DNA from: Bradyrhizobium sp. AZCC 1721 | GTDB taxonomy: Bacteria; Pseudomonadota; Alphaproteobacteria; Rhizobiales; Xanthobacteraceae | Assembly (NCBI RefSeq): GCF_036924715.1 | Contig: NZ_JAZHSB010000001.1 | Coordinates: 62,001 to 126,000 of the forward strand | DNA: 64,000 nucleotides | Reading direction: 5' to 3' | In this document: in pieces, positions 8,413-20,674 of the stretch | Layout of the letters: every line of letters starts with the position of its first letter | Numbering within the stretch: the first letter of the stretch is position 1 | The notes under the pieces: generated by a model | What the model saw: only the letters and a program-made list of their open reading frames with translations | Databases searched by the model: none | Told to the model about the DNA's origin: nothing | Position numbers and translations under genes: made by a program

Positions 8413-9633
8413 TTATTGCGCCGGTTTGGCGAGCACAGCCATGGCCTCAGTCGCAAATTGACGGGATGCGGCCAGCGCGGCGTCGCGCGCATCGGCCGAC
8501 TCAAGCCATGATTGCGCCGCGGCGCGATCGGCTGGCTCCAGTGTCTTCAATTCTCGCCGCGCCTCGTTGAAATCGTTGCGCAGCGCAGCCGCCGTGATAC
8601 GCGCCACCACAGCGCCGCGGTCCGTGCCGGCGGTATCGGTGCGCTCGATCTTGACCAGTTTGGCAGCGCCCGCCTGCAAACGATCGACGATGCCGGTGCC
8701 GGTGGTGGCGGCGCTCTGTTGGGCCGGCAACAGTTTTGGCACCAGCGCCAACAGTTCCGTGCTCAGCTTGCCGGCGTTCGGCACGCCCTTCTCCGCAAAT
8801 TCATCGAGCGCCTTCAGCGCTTCGGGATTTGGTGCCAGCGCCTTGGCTGCGGCGAGCGCCGTCGGATAGGGATCGCCGATTCTGACCAGCACATCGAGCA
8901 GCGCTGCCGATACCACACGGCGCAGCGGCATATCATCCGCAGGTTTGGCGTCGGCTGTCGTGTCGGCAAGCTTGCTGCCTTGTTGCGCGATCTCGGCGCT
9001 CTGCGCCCGCATCTGGCTCTCGACCTTGGCGATGCGTTCGGCGAAAGCGAGATCAGGCGACACGGTGCCGTCGCCGCGCGGCGCCGACTTCACCTCGTTG
9101 ATGGCAGATGCCAGCTTCTCACTTTGCGCACGCGCCGTGGCGAGTTCCCCGCGCAGCGTCGCGACCGATTTTTCAAGTGCGTCAGTGCGCGCGGCCGCGG
9201 CGGGATCGGCCACCGGTTTGCCCACCTTGGATTCGAGGCCGGCGATTTGCGCGGTCAAACCGTCGATGGCGGCGGCGTTGAGCTGTGCGGTCTGCGATAC
9301 GGAGGCCGGCTGAATCGCGGGCCAGCCCAGCATCCAGCCGACGCCGATCACCAGCGCCGCCGCGACCGCGCCGGAAACCGGCGCGACGACCCAGGGCGAC
9401 ACGGGCCGGGACGGCGGCTCCGCAACCCGTGACTCCTCAACTGGAGCCTCCTCAACCGGCGCTTGGGCGACCTCGGGCGCGGGTTCAGCCTCAGGCCCGG
9501 ATGGCGCCTCGCCAGCACTCTTGGTCTCGCTCGATACTTCGGAGGCATCGAGATCGATGGTCGGCGGCTCACGCTTCGGCCGCCCCGATTCGGGCAACGA
9601 TCCAGTGTCTTCGGGCCTGTTATCGACCATCAC
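8413..9633 (-). CDS. Mitofilin/HemX-like membrane protein (COG4223 type)
   Basis: A 406-residue protein. A Pro/Glu-rich cytoplasmic N-terminus (about 1-80) is followed by one membrane segment (WVVAPVSGAVAAALVIGVGW, about 83-104), then a coiled-coil region (about 115-210) and a helical C-terminal domain. This is the layout of the alphaproteobacterial mitofilin-related proteins encoded between hemD and hemY. These proteins are thought to shape the inner membrane, as mitochondrial mitofilin does. Here it lies between hemD and the hemY-like gene on the same strand. Confidence 0.8.
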   Translation of the reverse strand: MMVDNRPEDTGSLPESGRPKREPPTIDLDASEVSSETKSAGEAPSGPEAEPAPEVAQAPVEEAPVEESRVAEPPSRPVSPWVVAPVSGAVAAALVIGVGWMLGWPAIQPASVSQTAQLNAAAIDGLTAQIAGLESKVGKPVADPAAAARTDALEKSVATLRGELATARAQSEKLASAINEVKSAPRGDGTVSPDLAFAERIAKVESQMRAQSAEIAQQGSKLADTTADAKPADDMPLRRVVSAALLDVLVRIGDPYPTALAAAKALAPNPEALKALDEFAEKGVPNAGKLSTELLALVPKLLPAQQSAATTGTGIVDRLQAGAAKLVKIERTDTAGTDRGAVVARITAAALRNDFNEARRELKTLEPADRAAAQSWLESADARDAALAASRQFATEAMAVLAKPAQ

Positions 9634-9687
9634 GCGGTTCCCTTAAGGTGGTTAGATGCCGGAACTTAGCAGAATCGAGACGTCTTA

Positions 9688-9736
9688 GAGCATGATCCGG
9701 CCGTGGCGGCACCGGTTTTCCGATAAGACCATGCTC
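9688..9736. repeat. Dispersed palindromic repeat (GAGCATG ... CATGCTC)
   Basis: GAGCATG (9688-9694) and CATGCTC (9730-9736) flank ATCCGG ... CCGGTTTTCC. This is a short palindrome I recognise as common between Bradyrhizobium genes. It lies between hemD and the hemX-like gene. Confidence 0.6.
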
Positions 9737-9740
9737 AGAC

Positions 9741-10496
9741 TTAAAGATTAGGACCCGATCGGGCCTGCAACGCCCGGTCCAGCGCCTCGAACAGGGCGTT
9801 TTCATCCGGTGAAACCGCCGTCGTGACCTGGGTCGCGCCGGCGTCCCGCAACACCGCGGCGACGCCTGCCGAAATGCAGCACTGCGGCAGCGCCAATGCC
9901 GAGATTTCGACGCCGCCGAAGCGCGCCGCCTCCAGAAACGCACGCGCGCTACGCCGCGAGTAATGCAGCACGGCCTCGACCTCATGCGCCAAGAAAGCGT
10001 CAGATATCTCCCGCGGCAGGCTGGGCACCGGCACCATCCGGTAGGTGGTATGCGTCACCACCGTAAAACCCTTCTCGCCGAGTTCGCCGGCAAGGTCGCG
10101 CGCGAGGTCGGCGCCGGCAAGGTACAGGATCGGGCTCGTCTTCTTCAGTTGCCTCGATTTCGCGTTCGCCGGCACCAGATCGCGTAACGCGCCGGCGTCG
10201 CCCCTGGAGGCGATCACGTCGCCAAACCCCGCATCGCGGGCCGCCGCCGCGGTATTTTCTCCGACCGCGAACAACGGCAGTTTGAGAAGCCGGCTGTCGG
10301 CAAGATGGGGCGCGATGGCGCGCAGCGCGTTGGCGCTGGTGACGATGACGGCGCCATAGGCCGTGTCCGCATCGTCCTGGAACGGCACCGGCTCGAACCG
10401 CAGCATCGGCGCGCGCAGCACATCGAACCCCCGCGCGTGGAGGGCCTTCGCCGTCATCTCATCATCCGGACTTGGTCGCGTCACGAGAACGGCCAT
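9741..10496 (-). CDS. hemD: Uroporphyrinogen-III synthase
   Basis: A 251-residue HemD protein beginning VLVTRPSPDDEMTAKAL, with the two-lobed weakly conserved pattern of the family (ITSANALRAI and VLHYSRRSARAFLEA are typical anchor segments). It closes hydroxymethylbilane to uroporphyrinogen III in tetrapyrrole synthesis. It is divergent from tsaD with 126 bases between. hemC, which often precedes hemD in this group, is not in that gap and must lie elsewhere. The hemX- and hemY-like genes follow. Confidence 0.88.
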   Translation of the reverse strand: MAVLVTRPSPDDEMTAKALHARGFDVLRAPMLRFEPVPFQDDADTAYGAVIVTSANALRAIAPHLADSRLLKLPLFAVGENTAAAARDAGFGDVIASRGDAGALRDLVPANAKSRQLKKTSPILYLAGADLARDLAGELGEKGFTVVTHTTYRMVPVPSLPREISDAFLAHEVEAVLHYSRRSARAFLEAARFGGVEISALALPQCCISAGVAAVLRDAGATQVTTAVSPDENALFEALDRALQARSGPNL

Positions 10497-10622
10497 ATTT
10501 TCAGATCTCCGCCAAACCGGTTTCGGGCACGCGCAGGCGATTGCACGTTGTGACCTCGTAATGCTACCCGGTTACGGAAGCGTTGTTTTTGGCGATAGCG
10601 CAAGGCTAAACAAGGGTTCAAA

Positions 10623-11714
10623 TTGGACAACGACAAGCCGATGCTGGTGCTGGGTATCGAGACCACCTGCGATGAAACCGCAGCCGCCGTGGTCGAGCGC
10701 CAGCGCGACGGAAGCGGAAAGATTCTATCCAATATCGTGCGCTCGCAGACCTCAGAACACGCCCGTTTCGGCGGCGTGGTGCCGGAGATCGCGGCGCGCG
10801 CCCATGTCGACCTGCTCGACGGGATCGTCGGCCAGGCCATGAAGGACGCCAATGTCGGCTTCGCGCAATTGTCGGCGGTAGCGGCCGCTGCAGGCCCCGG
10901 CCTGATCGGCGGCGTGATTGTCGGACTCACCACCGCCAAGGCCATTGCGATGGTGCATGACACGCCGCTGATTGCGGTCAATCATCTCGAAGCGCACGCG
11001 CTGACGCCGCGGCTCACTTGCGCGCTCGTCTTTCCCTATTGCCTGTTTCTCGCCTCCGGCGGTCACACCCAGATCGTCGCCGTGGTCGGTGTCGGCAAAT
11101 ATGTCCGGCTCGGCACCACCGTCGACGACGCGATGGGGGAAGCCTTCGACAAGGTCGCAAAGATGTTGTCGCTGCCCTATCCGGGCGGCCCTGAGGTCGA
11201 GCGCGCGGCGGGAAGTGGCGACGCCAAACGTTTCGCCTTTCCGCGGCCGATGCTCGGCCGGCCGGATGCGAATTTCTCGCTGTCGGGATTGAAGACGGCG
11301 GTTCGCAATGAGGCCAACCGCCTGGCGCCGCTGGAGCCGCAGGACGTCAGCGACCTCTGCGCCAGTTTTCAGGCCGCGGTGCTGGAATCGACCGCAGATC
11401 GGCTGAGCGTCGGCTTGCGACTGTTTCACGAGCAATTCGGCCCGCCCCGCGCGTTGGTCGCCGCCGGTGGCGTCGCCGCCAATCATGCCATTCGCGGGGC
11501 GCTGCAGGATGTGGCCTCGAAGGCGCAGACCACGCTGATCATTCCGCCGCCTGCGCTCTGCACCGATAACGGCGCCATGATCGCCTGGGCCGGCGCGGAG
11601 CGGATGGCGCTGGGATTGACCGATACGATGGATGCGCCGCCGCGCGCGCGCTGGCTGCTCGACGCCAACGCAACCGCACCGGCCGGCTTCGCCAACACCC
11701 GCGCAGGATTCTGA
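10623..11714 (+). CDS. tsaD: tRNA N6-adenosine threonylcarbamoyltransferase TsaD
   Basis: A 363-residue Kae1/TsaD protein. Metal-binding H121 and H125 are in [27 protein letters not shown] and AAGGVAANH are also present. With TsaB/E/C it makes the t6A37 modification of ANN-decoding tRNAs. The start is probably TTG 10623, because AAGGG lies six bases upstream. An in-frame ATG at 10641 has no ribosome-binding site. gpsA starts two bases after the stop, so the two are co-transcribed. Confidence 0.93.
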   Translation: MDNDKPMLVLGIETTCDETAAAVVERQRDGSGKILSNIVRSQTSEHARFGGVVPEIAARAHVDLLDGIVGQAMKDANVGFAQLSAVAAAAGPGLIGGVIVGLTTAKAIAMVHDTPLIAVNHLEAHALTPRLTCALVFPYCLFLASGGHTQIVAVVGVGKYVRLGTTVDDAMGEAFDKVAKMLSLPYPGGPEVERAAGSGDAKRFAFPRPMLGRPDANFSLSGLKTAVRNEANRLAPLEPQDVSDLCASFQAAVLESTADRLSVGLRLFHEQFGPPRALVAAGGVAANHAIRGALQDVASKAQTTLIIPPPALCTDNGAMIAWAGAERMALGLTDTMDAPPRARWLLDANATAPAGFANTRAGF

Positions 11715-11715
11715 C

Positions 11716-12696
11716 ATGGCGTCCTTCAATTCCGTCGCGGTAATCGGCGGTGGCGCCTATGGCACCGCGCTCGCCTGCGCCGCGGTGCGCACCGGCCGCA
11801 AGGTCGTGCTCTATGCGCGAAGCGCCGAAAGCGCCGCGCAGATGCAGACGACGCGAAACAATCCAAAACTACCCGGCGTGAGCCTCGACAGCAGCATCGG
11901 CGTCACGGCCGACATCGCTGCCGCGGCGCGCGCGGACGTCGTCCTGCTTGCGACGCCTGCGCAAAGCTTGCGCGAAGCCGCGGCGACGCTAGCGCCGCAC
12001 CTCAAGCCAAAGACACCCGTCGTCGCCTGTGCCAAGGGTATCGAGCGCGGCACCCACCGGTTCATGACCGAGATCATTGCCGAGACCATACCGGAAGCAA
12101 TCCCGGCGATCCTGTCGGGACCGAACTTCGCCGACGACGTCGCGCGAGGCCTTCCGACCGCCGTTACGCTTGCGGCAAGGGACGAAAAGCTGGCGAGCCG
12201 TCTGGTGCAGGCGCTGGGCTCATCAACCTTCCGGCCCTATCACACCACGGATGTTCGCGGCGTCGAGATCGGCGGCGCGGCCAAGAACGTGCTGGCGATC
12301 GCAGCCGGGATCGTCGTCGGCCGTCAGCTCGGCGCCTCGGCGCTGGCCGCACTGACCACGCGCGGCTTCAGCGAACTCGCGCGCCTCGGCCGCGCCTGCG
12401 GCGCGCGCAGCGAAACGCTGGCGGGCCTGTCGGGTCTCGGCGATCTGATCCTGAGCTGCTCCAGTCCGCAGTCTCGCAATTTGGCATTCGGCGTCGCGCT
12501 CGGGCGCGGCGAGCCGCCGAACCGCGACAAGCTCGCCGAAGGCGAATTTACCGCGCCGGTCTTGATCGAACTGGCGGCTTCGCAGAACGTCGATATGCCG
12601 GTATCAAATGCGGTCGCGGCGATCCTCGGCGGCAAGGTGACGATCGACGCGGCGATCGAGGGCCTGCTGACGCGGCCGTTCAAGGCGGAGGAATGA
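11716..12696 (+). CDS. gpsA: Glycerol-3-phosphate dehydrogenase [NAD(P)+]
   Basis: A 326-residue GpsA. It has an N-terminal Rossmann motif [20 protein letters not shown], then the catalytic lysine region ([13 protein letters not shown]) and the [12 protein letters not shown] segment of the C-terminal domain. It reduces dihydroxyacetone phosphate to sn-glycerol-3-phosphate for phospholipid synthesis. ATG 11716 is one base after the tsaD stop. The next gene begins at or within its final codons. Confidence 0.93.
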   Translation: MASFNSVAVIGGGAYGTALACAAVRTGRKVVLYARSAESAAQMQTTRNNPKLPGVSLDSSIGVTADIAAAARADVVLLATPAQSLREAAATLAPHLKPKTPVVACAKGIERGTHRFMTEIIAETIPEAIPAILSGPNFADDVARGLPTAVTLAARDEKLASRLVQALGSSTFRPYHTTDVRGVEIGGAAKNVLAIAAGIVVGRQLGASALAALTTRGFSELARLGRACGARSETLAGLSGLGDLILSCSSPQSRNLAFGVALGRGEPPNRDKLAEGEFTAPVLIELAASQNVDMPVSNAVAAILGGKVTIDAAIEGLLTRPFKAEE

Positions 12697-12698
12697 CG

Positions 12699-13112
12699 AT
12701 GGCGTACTGGCTGGTGAAATCTGAACCGTCGGCCTGGTCATGGGACCAGCAGGTCGCAAAGGGAGCAAAGGGCGAAGCCTGGACTGGCGTGCGCAATTTT
12801 ACCGCACGGCAGAATCTGGTGAACATGAAGAAGGGCGACAAAGCCTTCTTCTACCATTCCAACGAGGGCAAGGAGATCGTCGGCATCGCGGAGGTCATCA
12901 AGGAAGCCTATCCCGATCCGACCGACAAGACCGGCAAATTCGTCTGCGTCGACATCAAGGCCGACAAGCCGTTGAAGACCCCGGTGACGATGGCCGCGAT
13001 CAAGGCTGACAAGAAGCTCGCCGGCATGGCGCTGGTGAAATATTCGCGGCTGTCGGTGCAGCCGGTCACGGCGGAAGAGTGGAAGCTGGTCTGCAAGATG
13101 GGCGGGATGTAG
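12699..13112 (+). CDS. EVE domain-containing protein
   Basis: A 137-residue protein made almost wholly of an EVE domain: YWLVKSEPSAWSWDQQ at the start, WTGVRNFTARQNL, KAFFYHSNEGKEIVGIAEV and a C-terminal SVQPVT segment. The EVE fold is related to PUA and YTH domains and binds modified bases in nucleic acids; the exact ligand here is unknown. ATG 12699 is preferred over ATG 12693 because GGAGGA (12687-12692) is then six bases upstream. Third gene of the tsaD-gpsA run. Confidence 0.88.
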   Translation: MAYWLVKSEPSAWSWDQQVAKGAKGEAWTGVRNFTARQNLVNMKKGDKAFFYHSNEGKEIVGIAEVIKEAYPDPTDKTGKFVCVDIKADKPLKTPVTMAAIKADKKLAGMALVKYSRLSVQPVTAEEWKLVCKMGGM

Positions 13113-13141
13113 CGCGCGTCACTGCGTAGGACCGCCATTGA

Positions 13142-13257
13142 GTAGGGTGGGCAAAGCCACCGGGTCGCGCGAATGCGCGCCCGATGACAGGCTCCGCCCA
13201 CCATTCAGTATCCCGATGTCGATAGACGGTGGGCACGCTTCGCTTTGCCCACCCTAC
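13142..13257. repeat. Palindromic intergenic repeat ending GTAGGGTGGGCAAAG
   Basis: A perfect 15-bp terminal inverted repeat (13142-13156 and 13243-13257) encloses about 86 bases, including further GGTGGGC/GCCCACC pieces. It is a known style of Bradyrhizobium dispersed element with no coding capacity. It fills the gap between the convergent EVE and topoisomerase genes, where it may act as a transcription barrier. Confidence 0.8.
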
Positions 13258-13278
13258 GGCTTCTACGAGAGCTACGGT

Positions 13279-14433
13279 TTACGCCGCAGCCGCCGCCGTC
13301 ACCACCTGCGCCAGCAGCGCTTCGCGTTTCGCTTGCGTTCGGTAGCCCTTCATCGTCGCGGCAAAGCGCTCGAGGATGCCGTCTTCGAACGCGGTGACGA
13401 TGGTGTCGTGGACGTAGCTCTTGCGGCAGATCGCCGGCGTGTTCGAGAGTTCGTCGGCCGCCGCGCGCACGGCTTCGAGCACCTGCTTCTTGCGGCCGCG
13501 CTCACTTGCTGCGGGTGTAATCCGCGACAGCGATTCCAGCACCACGGCCGATGCCATCAGCGTGCGGAAATCCTTCAGCGAAATCTTGATACCGGCGATC
13601 TCGCGCAGAAACGCATTCACGGCCGTGGTCGAGGCGGCGCGCACGACGCCAGACCTGTCGCGGTACTGGAACATGCGCTTGCCCGGCACGGTGCGCAGGA
13701 TGCCGATCGCGCGCACCAGCTTGGCGGCGTCGCATTCCTTGCGCACGGCCTTGCCGCCCTTGGCCTTGAAGGTCAGGACGAGGCAATCGTCCTCCAGCGT
13801 GACGTTCGATTTCAACAGCGTGGTGGCGCCGCGGGTGCCGTTGAGGCGGGCATAGGATTCATTGCCCGGACGGATGGCGGTGCGGGCGATCAACTCGATC
13901 ACGGCCGAGAGTGCGAACTCCCGCGTCGGCTCCTCGCCCGACAGATACGCAGAGACCTTCCGCCGGATCTTGGGCAGCGCCGCGACCAGTTTGGCCAGGC
14001 GGTGCGCCTTGCGGTGCTCGCGAACCTTTTCCCAATCGGCGTGGTAGCGATACTGCAACCGGCCAGCGGCATCGAAGCCGACCGCCTGCAGATGCGAGTT
14101 CGGATCGGCCGAATAGCGAACGTCGCGATAGGCCGGCGGCACCGCCATCGAATGCAGGCGCCGGATCGTTCCGGCGTGGCGGATCTGCGTGCCATTGGCG
14201 CGAATGAATGAATAACTTTTTCCGCGCTTGATGCGGCGGATGGTCAGGCCGTTTTGATCGCCGAGTTTGAGGCCAAGTTCCTGTGCCAGTGCTTCGACGG
14301 AGGCGATGATGTGCGGCTTTGCCGCGGACGATTTGGACGGTTCCTTTGGCAGTTGCCCGAGCGCTTCGGCCAATGCAACGGCAGGATCGGCGGAAACGGG
14401 CCGCGTAGCCTCGAAATTCTGCTGATCCATCAT
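13279..14433 (-). CDS. DNA topoisomerase IB (poxvirus/eukaryote type)
   Basis: A 384-residue type IB topoisomerase. Visible motifs are the RLQYRYHADW segment, RPGNESYARLNGTRGATTLL with the catalytic Arg, KDFRTLMAS, and the active-site Tyr340 in CRKSYVH. It relaxes supercoils by nicking one strand through a 3'-phosphotyrosine link. The protein has a short alanine-rich C-terminus. Two adjacent ATG codons (14433 and 14430) are possible starts. Confidence 0.92.
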   Translation of the reverse strand: MMDQQNFEATRPVSADPAVALAEALGQLPKEPSKSSAAKPHIIASVEALAQELGLKLGDQNGLTIRRIKRGKSYSFIRANGTQIRHAGTIRRLHSMAVPPAYRDVRYSADPNSHLQAVGFDAAGRLQYRYHADWEKVREHRKAHRLAKLVAALPKIRRKVSAYLSGEEPTREFALSAVIELIARTAIRPGNESYARLNGTRGATTLLKSNVTLEDDCLVLTFKAKGGKAVRKECDAAKLVRAIGILRTVPGKRMFQYRDRSGVVRAASTTAVNAFLREIAGIKISLKDFRTLMASAVVLESLSRITPAASERGRKKQVLEAVRAAADELSNTPAICRKSYVHDTIVTAFEDGILERFAATMKGYRTQAKREALLAQVVTAAAAA

Positions 14434-14801
14434 ATGCGTTGTCGCCCTACTCCGCCTGTTTCGCCGGTAATGCCGTTTGTTATGGCTTGTTCCGGGAGGC
14501 CGCCGGCCCCGGGGAGGCCATTTAGGGGGTAACGAACCACTTTGCGAGTCCCGATTCCGTCATTGACGGTTATTAGATACCGGCCATGGGAGCCATTCCG
14601 CCGATAACGTTGATTTGCCCTGAGCGGGACCCGCGAAAATGACCTGACTTTGATCCGCGACAAGGCCGGAAACCGGCTGGCCGACCAAGGTCGCACACGT
14701 TCCGCCTTGTCCGGGCATCGTCCCGCGACGCATAATCGCTGCAACAATCAGGGACGACTTGTGGCCGCCGAGCATCCGGCCGCAATGAGTGGGAGGGTAA
14801 C
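14434..14801. other. Intergenic region upstream of acs
   Basis: These 368 bases lie between the divergent topoisomerase IB and acs genes. No convincing frame is seen; short open frames on both strands lack ribosome-binding sites and family-like sequence. It must carry both promoters, but I could not identify clear -35/-10 pairs. GGGAGGG (14790-14796) is the acs ribosome-binding site. Confidence 0.6.
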
Positions 14802-16754
<1,953 letters not shown>

Positions 16755-16775
16755 AACGACGCTATAGCAAGCCTC

Positions 16776-16800
16776 TCGTCCCGGGACCCCCGGGACGAGG
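16776..16800 (+). terminator. GC-rich hairpin after acs
   Basis: CTCGTCCCGGG (16776-16786) and CCCGGGACGAG (16790-16800) form a perfect 11-bp stem with a 3-nt loop, 22 bases after the acs stop. Only a weak T-run lies further downstream (TTTT near 16813), so termination efficiency is uncertain. The remaining bases to 17081 show no gene; they should hold the L,D-transpeptidase promoter, and a small inverted repeat GGCTGG/CCAGCC lies at 16952-16971. Confidence 0.6.
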
Positions 16801-17081
16801 CGAATGCCGAATTTTGCGGTAATCCGATCGCTCACGCGTTTGTCAGTGGCGAGCCCGCCTCACGGGCCTCTTCGCCGCTGCGTGTTGTTTTACGGTCATT
16901 TACTCTATTTCGAACATTCCCTTTGTTCCCTCCATCGAAAACAATCTCGAAGGCTGGCGTTGAAACCAGCCGGTCAGTTCGTGCGACTAAACTGAAAACG
17001 GGTGGACGAGACAGCGGGCCGTCAAGGCTTGAAAGGACATTTTGAGAGCCCCTGAGAGGGCGGGCAGAGTGGAGCTGGGGA

Positions 17082-17594
17082 ATGTCAATGAGGATTGCGG
17101 TGGCGTTGGCCGCCACCTTGGCTGCGGGCACTATGATGTCTTCGCAGGCACAAGCGAGGCCGGAGCTGGTCGATGTCAGCGGCGAATACGCGCCGGGCAC
17201 GATCGTGGTGAAGACCGGCGAGCGACGTCTCTATCTCATTCTCGAATCCGGCCGCGCCATGCGCTATCCGGTCGGCGTCGGCAAGGCCGGCAAGCAATGG
17301 TCGGGCACCACAAAGATCGACGGCAAGTATCTCAACCCGGCCTGGTCGCCCCCGAGCGAAGTCAGGCGCGACAAGCCTTATATGCCCGACGTGATTCCCG
17401 GCGGCTCGCCGCGCAACCCGATGGGCGTCGCGGCGATGACGCTGGCCGGGGGGGAGTATGCCATTCACGGCACCAACGTGCCGGGCTCGGTCGGCGGCTT
17501 CGTGTCCTACGGTTGTATCCGCATGCTCAACGACGACATCTCCGATCTCTATCAACGCGTGCCGGTCGGAACCACCGTGACCGTCACGCGCTGA
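17082..17594 (+). CDS. L,D-transpeptidase (YkuD domain)
   Basis: A 170-residue exported protein. A signal peptide (about 1-26, ending SQAQA) precedes one YkuD domain with the catalytic pattern HGTNVPGSVGGFVSYGCIRM, nucleophile Cys145. Such enzymes make 3-3 peptidoglycan crosslinks or attach proteins to the wall in the periplasm. Start is ATG 17082 or ATG 17088; purine-rich GGAG and GGGG upstream fit either. It has its own terminator and stands alone. Confidence 0.9.
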   Translation: MSMRIAVALAATLAAGTMMSSQAQARPELVDVSGEYAPGTIVVKTGERRLYLILESGRAMRYPVGVGKAGKQWSGTTKIDGKYLNPAWSPPSEVRRDKPYMPDVIPGGSPRNPMGVAAMTLAGGEYAIHGTNVPGSVGGFVSYGCIRMLNDDISDLYQRVPVGTTVTVTR

Positions 17595-17617
17595 TCGTCC
17601 CAGATCATTTTCACCTG

Positions 17618-17646
17618 AAAAAGCTGCGCCTTGGCGCGGCTTTTTT
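17618..17646 (+). terminator. Intrinsic terminator of the L,D-transpeptidase gene
   Basis: AAAAAGCTGCGCC (17618-17630), loop TT, GGCGCGGCTTTTTT (17633-17646). The stem contains one G-U pair and is followed by six T residues, 23 bases after the stop codon. Confidence 0.9.
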
Positions 17647-17770
17647 GTTTCGGTAGTTCTGCAGAACGCGGTTTTGCGGAACTCTCCCTGTAGTTGTACG
17701 GGGTTTAGTTTTTACGTTTGGTTTAGTTGTATGTCGCCTACTGCTTCAACTGCAAGGGGAGCGGCGCGCC

Positions 17771-19489
17771 ATGGGACGGTTCAAGCTTCGTATCGGTACA
17801 AAGCTGGGTCTGACGGCCGGTATCGGCGTCATTTTGGTGGGCGGCATTCTGACCAACCAGATGCTCGGCCACCGGTCGATTGTGGAATCCAACCGCCTGG
17901 TCATCATCAACTACCTCAACAAAGGCAATGCGCAGGCGACGCAGACGGCGATGGCGCGCGCGCAGCTCGCCGCTCTCGAGATCGGCTCCGCGCCGTCAGT
18001 TGCAGAGGTTGACAAGTTCCTCGAGATTCTCCGCACCCACGCAACTGAAGCCGGGACCGAAATCAACGCCGCAATGGAACGGGCGACGCGGAAGGTCACA
18101 CAGGATGCCTACCGGGAGACAAAGAGATTCGCGGATGCCTATCTGGCCAGTGCCGTCGAGCTGGCGACGGCGCAAAAGGCCGTCATCGGCGCTGCCGCCG
18201 GCGACGCCAAGGCCGCGGCCGAAACGGCGAAGGCGAGCATTCTCACAGGGCGTATGCGCCCGGCGGCCCAGGAAGTCAGCAAACGCATTGACGACTTGGT
18301 GGGCGTCGCCAACGAATTCGCGGCGCGACGCAGAGGCGAGTTGCTGGCGGAACTGGATCGTGTCGCCAACTTCGCGTTCATCGTCGGCGCATTCGTCATG
18401 GTGATGTTGATCGCCTCCGCGGTTTTTTCGGTGTTGAGCATCGCCCGCCCGATCCGGCGTATCGGCGACGTGCTCATGCAACTCGCCGGCGGTAATAAGG
18501 CCGTCGAGATTCCCTACACGGCCCGCGGCGACGAAGTCGGTGACAACGCCCGCGCGGCCCACACCTTCAAGGATAACCTGCTCCGCATCGAGCAGATGGA
18601 AGCCGAGCGGAAGGATCAGGAAGCCGCTGCGGCCGCACGACGCAAGTCGGAAATGATCAAGCTTGCCGACGCTTTCGAGTCCGCCGTCGGCGGCATCGTC
18701 AGCACGGTATCGTCGGCATCCCAGCAGCTCGAGGCCGCCGCCGGCACGCTGTCGGGCACCGCTGCGCAGACGCAGCAGCTCTCCGGCATGGTCGCCGCGG
18801 CTTCCGAGGAGGCTTCCACCAATGTCGGCGCGGTGGCTTCCGCCGCCGAGGAAATGAGCACGTCGGTTGTCGAGATCAGCCGGCAGGTCCACGATTCCAG
18901 CCGCATTGCGAACGAGGCCGTGAGGCAGGCGGAGCAGACGGACCTGCGCATCAATGAACTGCTGAAGGCAGCGGGCCGGATCGGCGACGTCGTCAAGCTC
19001 ATCACCGCGATCGCTGAACAGACCAACCTGCTGGCGCTGAATGCTACCATCGAGGCTGCGCGCGCCGGCGAATCCGGCCGCGGCTTCGCCGTGGTGGCGA
19101 GCGAGGTGAAGGCGCTGGCGGCTCAGACGGCCAAGGCCACCGACGAGATCGGCGCACAGATCATGGGCATGCAGGCGGCGACCGAAGACTCGGTCAGCGC
19201 GATCAAGGAGATCGGCGCCACCATCGCCAGGATTTCGGACATCTCGACGACCATCGCTGCAACCATCGAGGAGCAGGGTGCCGCAACGGCCGAGATCGCC
19301 CGCAATGTCAGCGAAGCAGCCAAGGGCACCGCCGAGGTCGCGGAGAGGATCACCCAGGTCAACTCCGGCGCGAGTTCCACCGGTTCGGCCTCGGCCCAGG
19401 TACTGGCATCGGCGCGCTCACTGTCCAGCGAAAGCGGTCTCTTGAGGGCGGAGGTCGAGAAGTTCCTCAACACTGTGCGCGCCGCCTGA
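17771..19489 (+). CDS. Methyl-accepting chemotaxis protein
   Basis: A 572-residue chemoreceptor. Membrane segments at about 12-33 and 197-222 bracket a helical periplasmic sensor of about 165 residues. A HAMP linker (about 223-275) follows, then the cytoplasmic signalling region with the conserved hairpin tip [19 protein letters not shown] at about 417-436. The C-terminus ends in KFLNTVRAA, without the pentapeptide used to tether CheR/CheB in enteric receptors. The ligand is unknown. It is monocistronic; a hairpin without U-tract lies 15 bases downstream. Confidence 0.93.
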   Translation: MGRFKLRIGTKLGLTAGIGVILVGGILTNQMLGHRSIVESNRLVIINYLNKGNAQATQTAMARAQLAALEIGSAPSVAEVDKFLEILRTHATEAGTEINAAMERATRKVTQDAYRETKRFADAYLASAVELATAQKAVIGAAAGDAKAAAETAKASILTGRMRPAAQEVSKRIDDLVGVANEFAARRRGELLAELDRVANFAFIVGAFVMVMLIASAVFSVLSIARPIRRIGDVLMQLAGGNKAVEIPYTARGDEVGDNARAAHTFKDNLLRIEQMEAERKDQEAAAAARRKSEMIKLADAFESAVGGIVSTVSSASQQLEAAAGTLSGTAAQTQQLSGMVAAASEEASTNVGAVASAAEEMSTSVVEISRQVHDSSRIANEAVRQAEQTDLRINELLKAAGRIGDVVKLITAIAEQTNLLALNATIEAARAGESGRGFAVVASEVKALAAQTAKATDEIGAQIMGMQAATEDSVSAIKEIGATIARISDISTTIAATIEEQGAATAEIARNVSEAAKGTAEVAERITQVNSGASSTGSASAQVLASARSLSSESGLLRAEVEKFLNTVRAA

Positions 19490-19503
19490 GCCGCCAACGA
19501 GGC

Positions 19504-19528
19504 AGCGAGCACACGTTCGGTGCTCGCT
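19504..19528 (+). terminator. Possible terminator hairpin after the chemoreceptor gene
   Basis: AGCGAGCAC (19504-19512) pairs perfectly with GTGCTCGCT (19520-19528) around a 7-nt loop. No U-tract follows, so function as a terminator is uncertain. Confidence 0.4.
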
Positions 19529-19649
19529 CGATATACGCAGCACGCCCCGGGATTGTACGGGTTTGACCAGCACCGTCGAACAACTATAGGTTGGCTGAGA
19601 AGCCACAAGCAACCTCGCTTGCGGAACCTGCCTCAGTGAGCCTCCCGAC

Positions 19650-20669
19650 ATGAACATCCACGCGACCTCAGCCGATTCGCTCGAACGAATCCCCGATCTG
19701 GTTCGGCAGCAGCACAGTTCCCTCGACACCATGCTGCTTTCGCCAGTTGGCGAATTCCAGACCAGGACCGTCGCGCTCGAAACCTTGATGCGCGAAGTGA
19801 CGGAGTGCCTTGCCGAGAACTTCCGGCATCGCCCGGCGCAAGACTTCCCGATGCTTTATTTCGCATGCGGCAAGGCCCGGGTCGGATCGACAGCTCTGAG
19901 CAACCTGTTCGGCATGATCGGGATGCCTTCATACTATCAGCCGCTCAAGGCGATCCTGCGCGATGCGCTCGTCGGCCAGTCGCTGACGCCCTGGATCGTG
20001 CCGTCGGCGACCGATGAGCCTGACATCTTCAGCAAGGAGACGATCGGGCCCTACGTGCTCGCCGAGAGCCTGTTCAATCCGCTGCAGCTCTTGATCGAGG
20101 CGGGCTATCCGCAGGCCCGGCTGCACCTCATCATGCTCGATCGCGAGCCGGCGAGTGCGCTGGCGTCATGGCTCGAGAAGCTGATCTCTCGCGCGCCGGA
20201 AAGTACGTTGCTACAGCATTATGTCATCGCCGCGCTGAGCGCGGTTCGGGTGGAAAGCTACGCCAAGCGACAGGGCGTTCCGGTCACTCACTACGTTTAC
20301 GAGGTGAGCAAGGAGGCCATATCGTCGGTCCGTGTCCTGTTCGACCGCCTTGGCCTTTCGAGCAGCTTTACCGAAAATGCCGTCACGTCGTGGCGGGAGC
20401 CGGGACAAGTGCAGGTGAACAACGCGCGCGTCATCTTCCCGAGCGAAGCGACGATTTACAAGGTGCCCAATCTACACACCTCCGATAGCGCCTATCGCTA
20501 CCAGTGCCGCGCAACGGCCTCGCTGAGCGAAGCCCAACTGGACATCCTGGAGCGGTGCGGGGTCAATGATGCCTATCGCGCCTCGGTTGCGGCGTGTGTT
20601 CGGGATCTTGGCCTGAGTGCGGCCACGTCGGAGCGCTTGTTCGGCGATTGGTTCGCCGCGGCCGCGTGA
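19650..20669 (+). CDS. Sulfotransferase-like protein in an operon with cysD-cysNC
   Basis: A 339-residue protein. [15 protein letters not shown] (about 72-86) resembles the 5'-phosphosulfate loop (R-x-G-S-T/S) of PAPS-dependent sulfotransferases. [14 protein letters not shown] further on looks like the 3'-phosphate-binding region. No signal peptide or membrane helix is seen. It ends five bases before cysD, whose product together with CysNC makes PAPS, so a sulfotransferase using that PAPS is a good fit. The order recalls nodH-nodPQ. The acceptor (polysaccharide, lipid or small molecule) is unknown, and the family call is moderate because similarity outside the loop is weak. Confidence 0.6.
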   Translation: MNIHATSADSLERIPDLVRQQHSSLDTMLLSPVGEFQTRTVALETLMREVTECLAENFRHRPAQDFPMLYFACGKARVGSTALSNLFGMIGMPSYYQPLKAILRDALVGQSLTPWIVPSATDEPDIFSKETIGPYVLAESLFNPLQLLIEAGYPQARLHLIMLDREPASALASWLEKLISRAPESTLLQHYVIAALSAVRVESYAKRQGVPVTHYVYEVSKEAISSVRVLFDRLGLSSSFTENAVTSWREPGQVQVNNARVIFPSEATIYKVPNLHTSDSAYRYQCRATASLSEAQLDILERCGVNDAYRASVAACVRDLGLSAATSERLFGDWFAAAA

Positions 20670-20674
20670 TCGCC

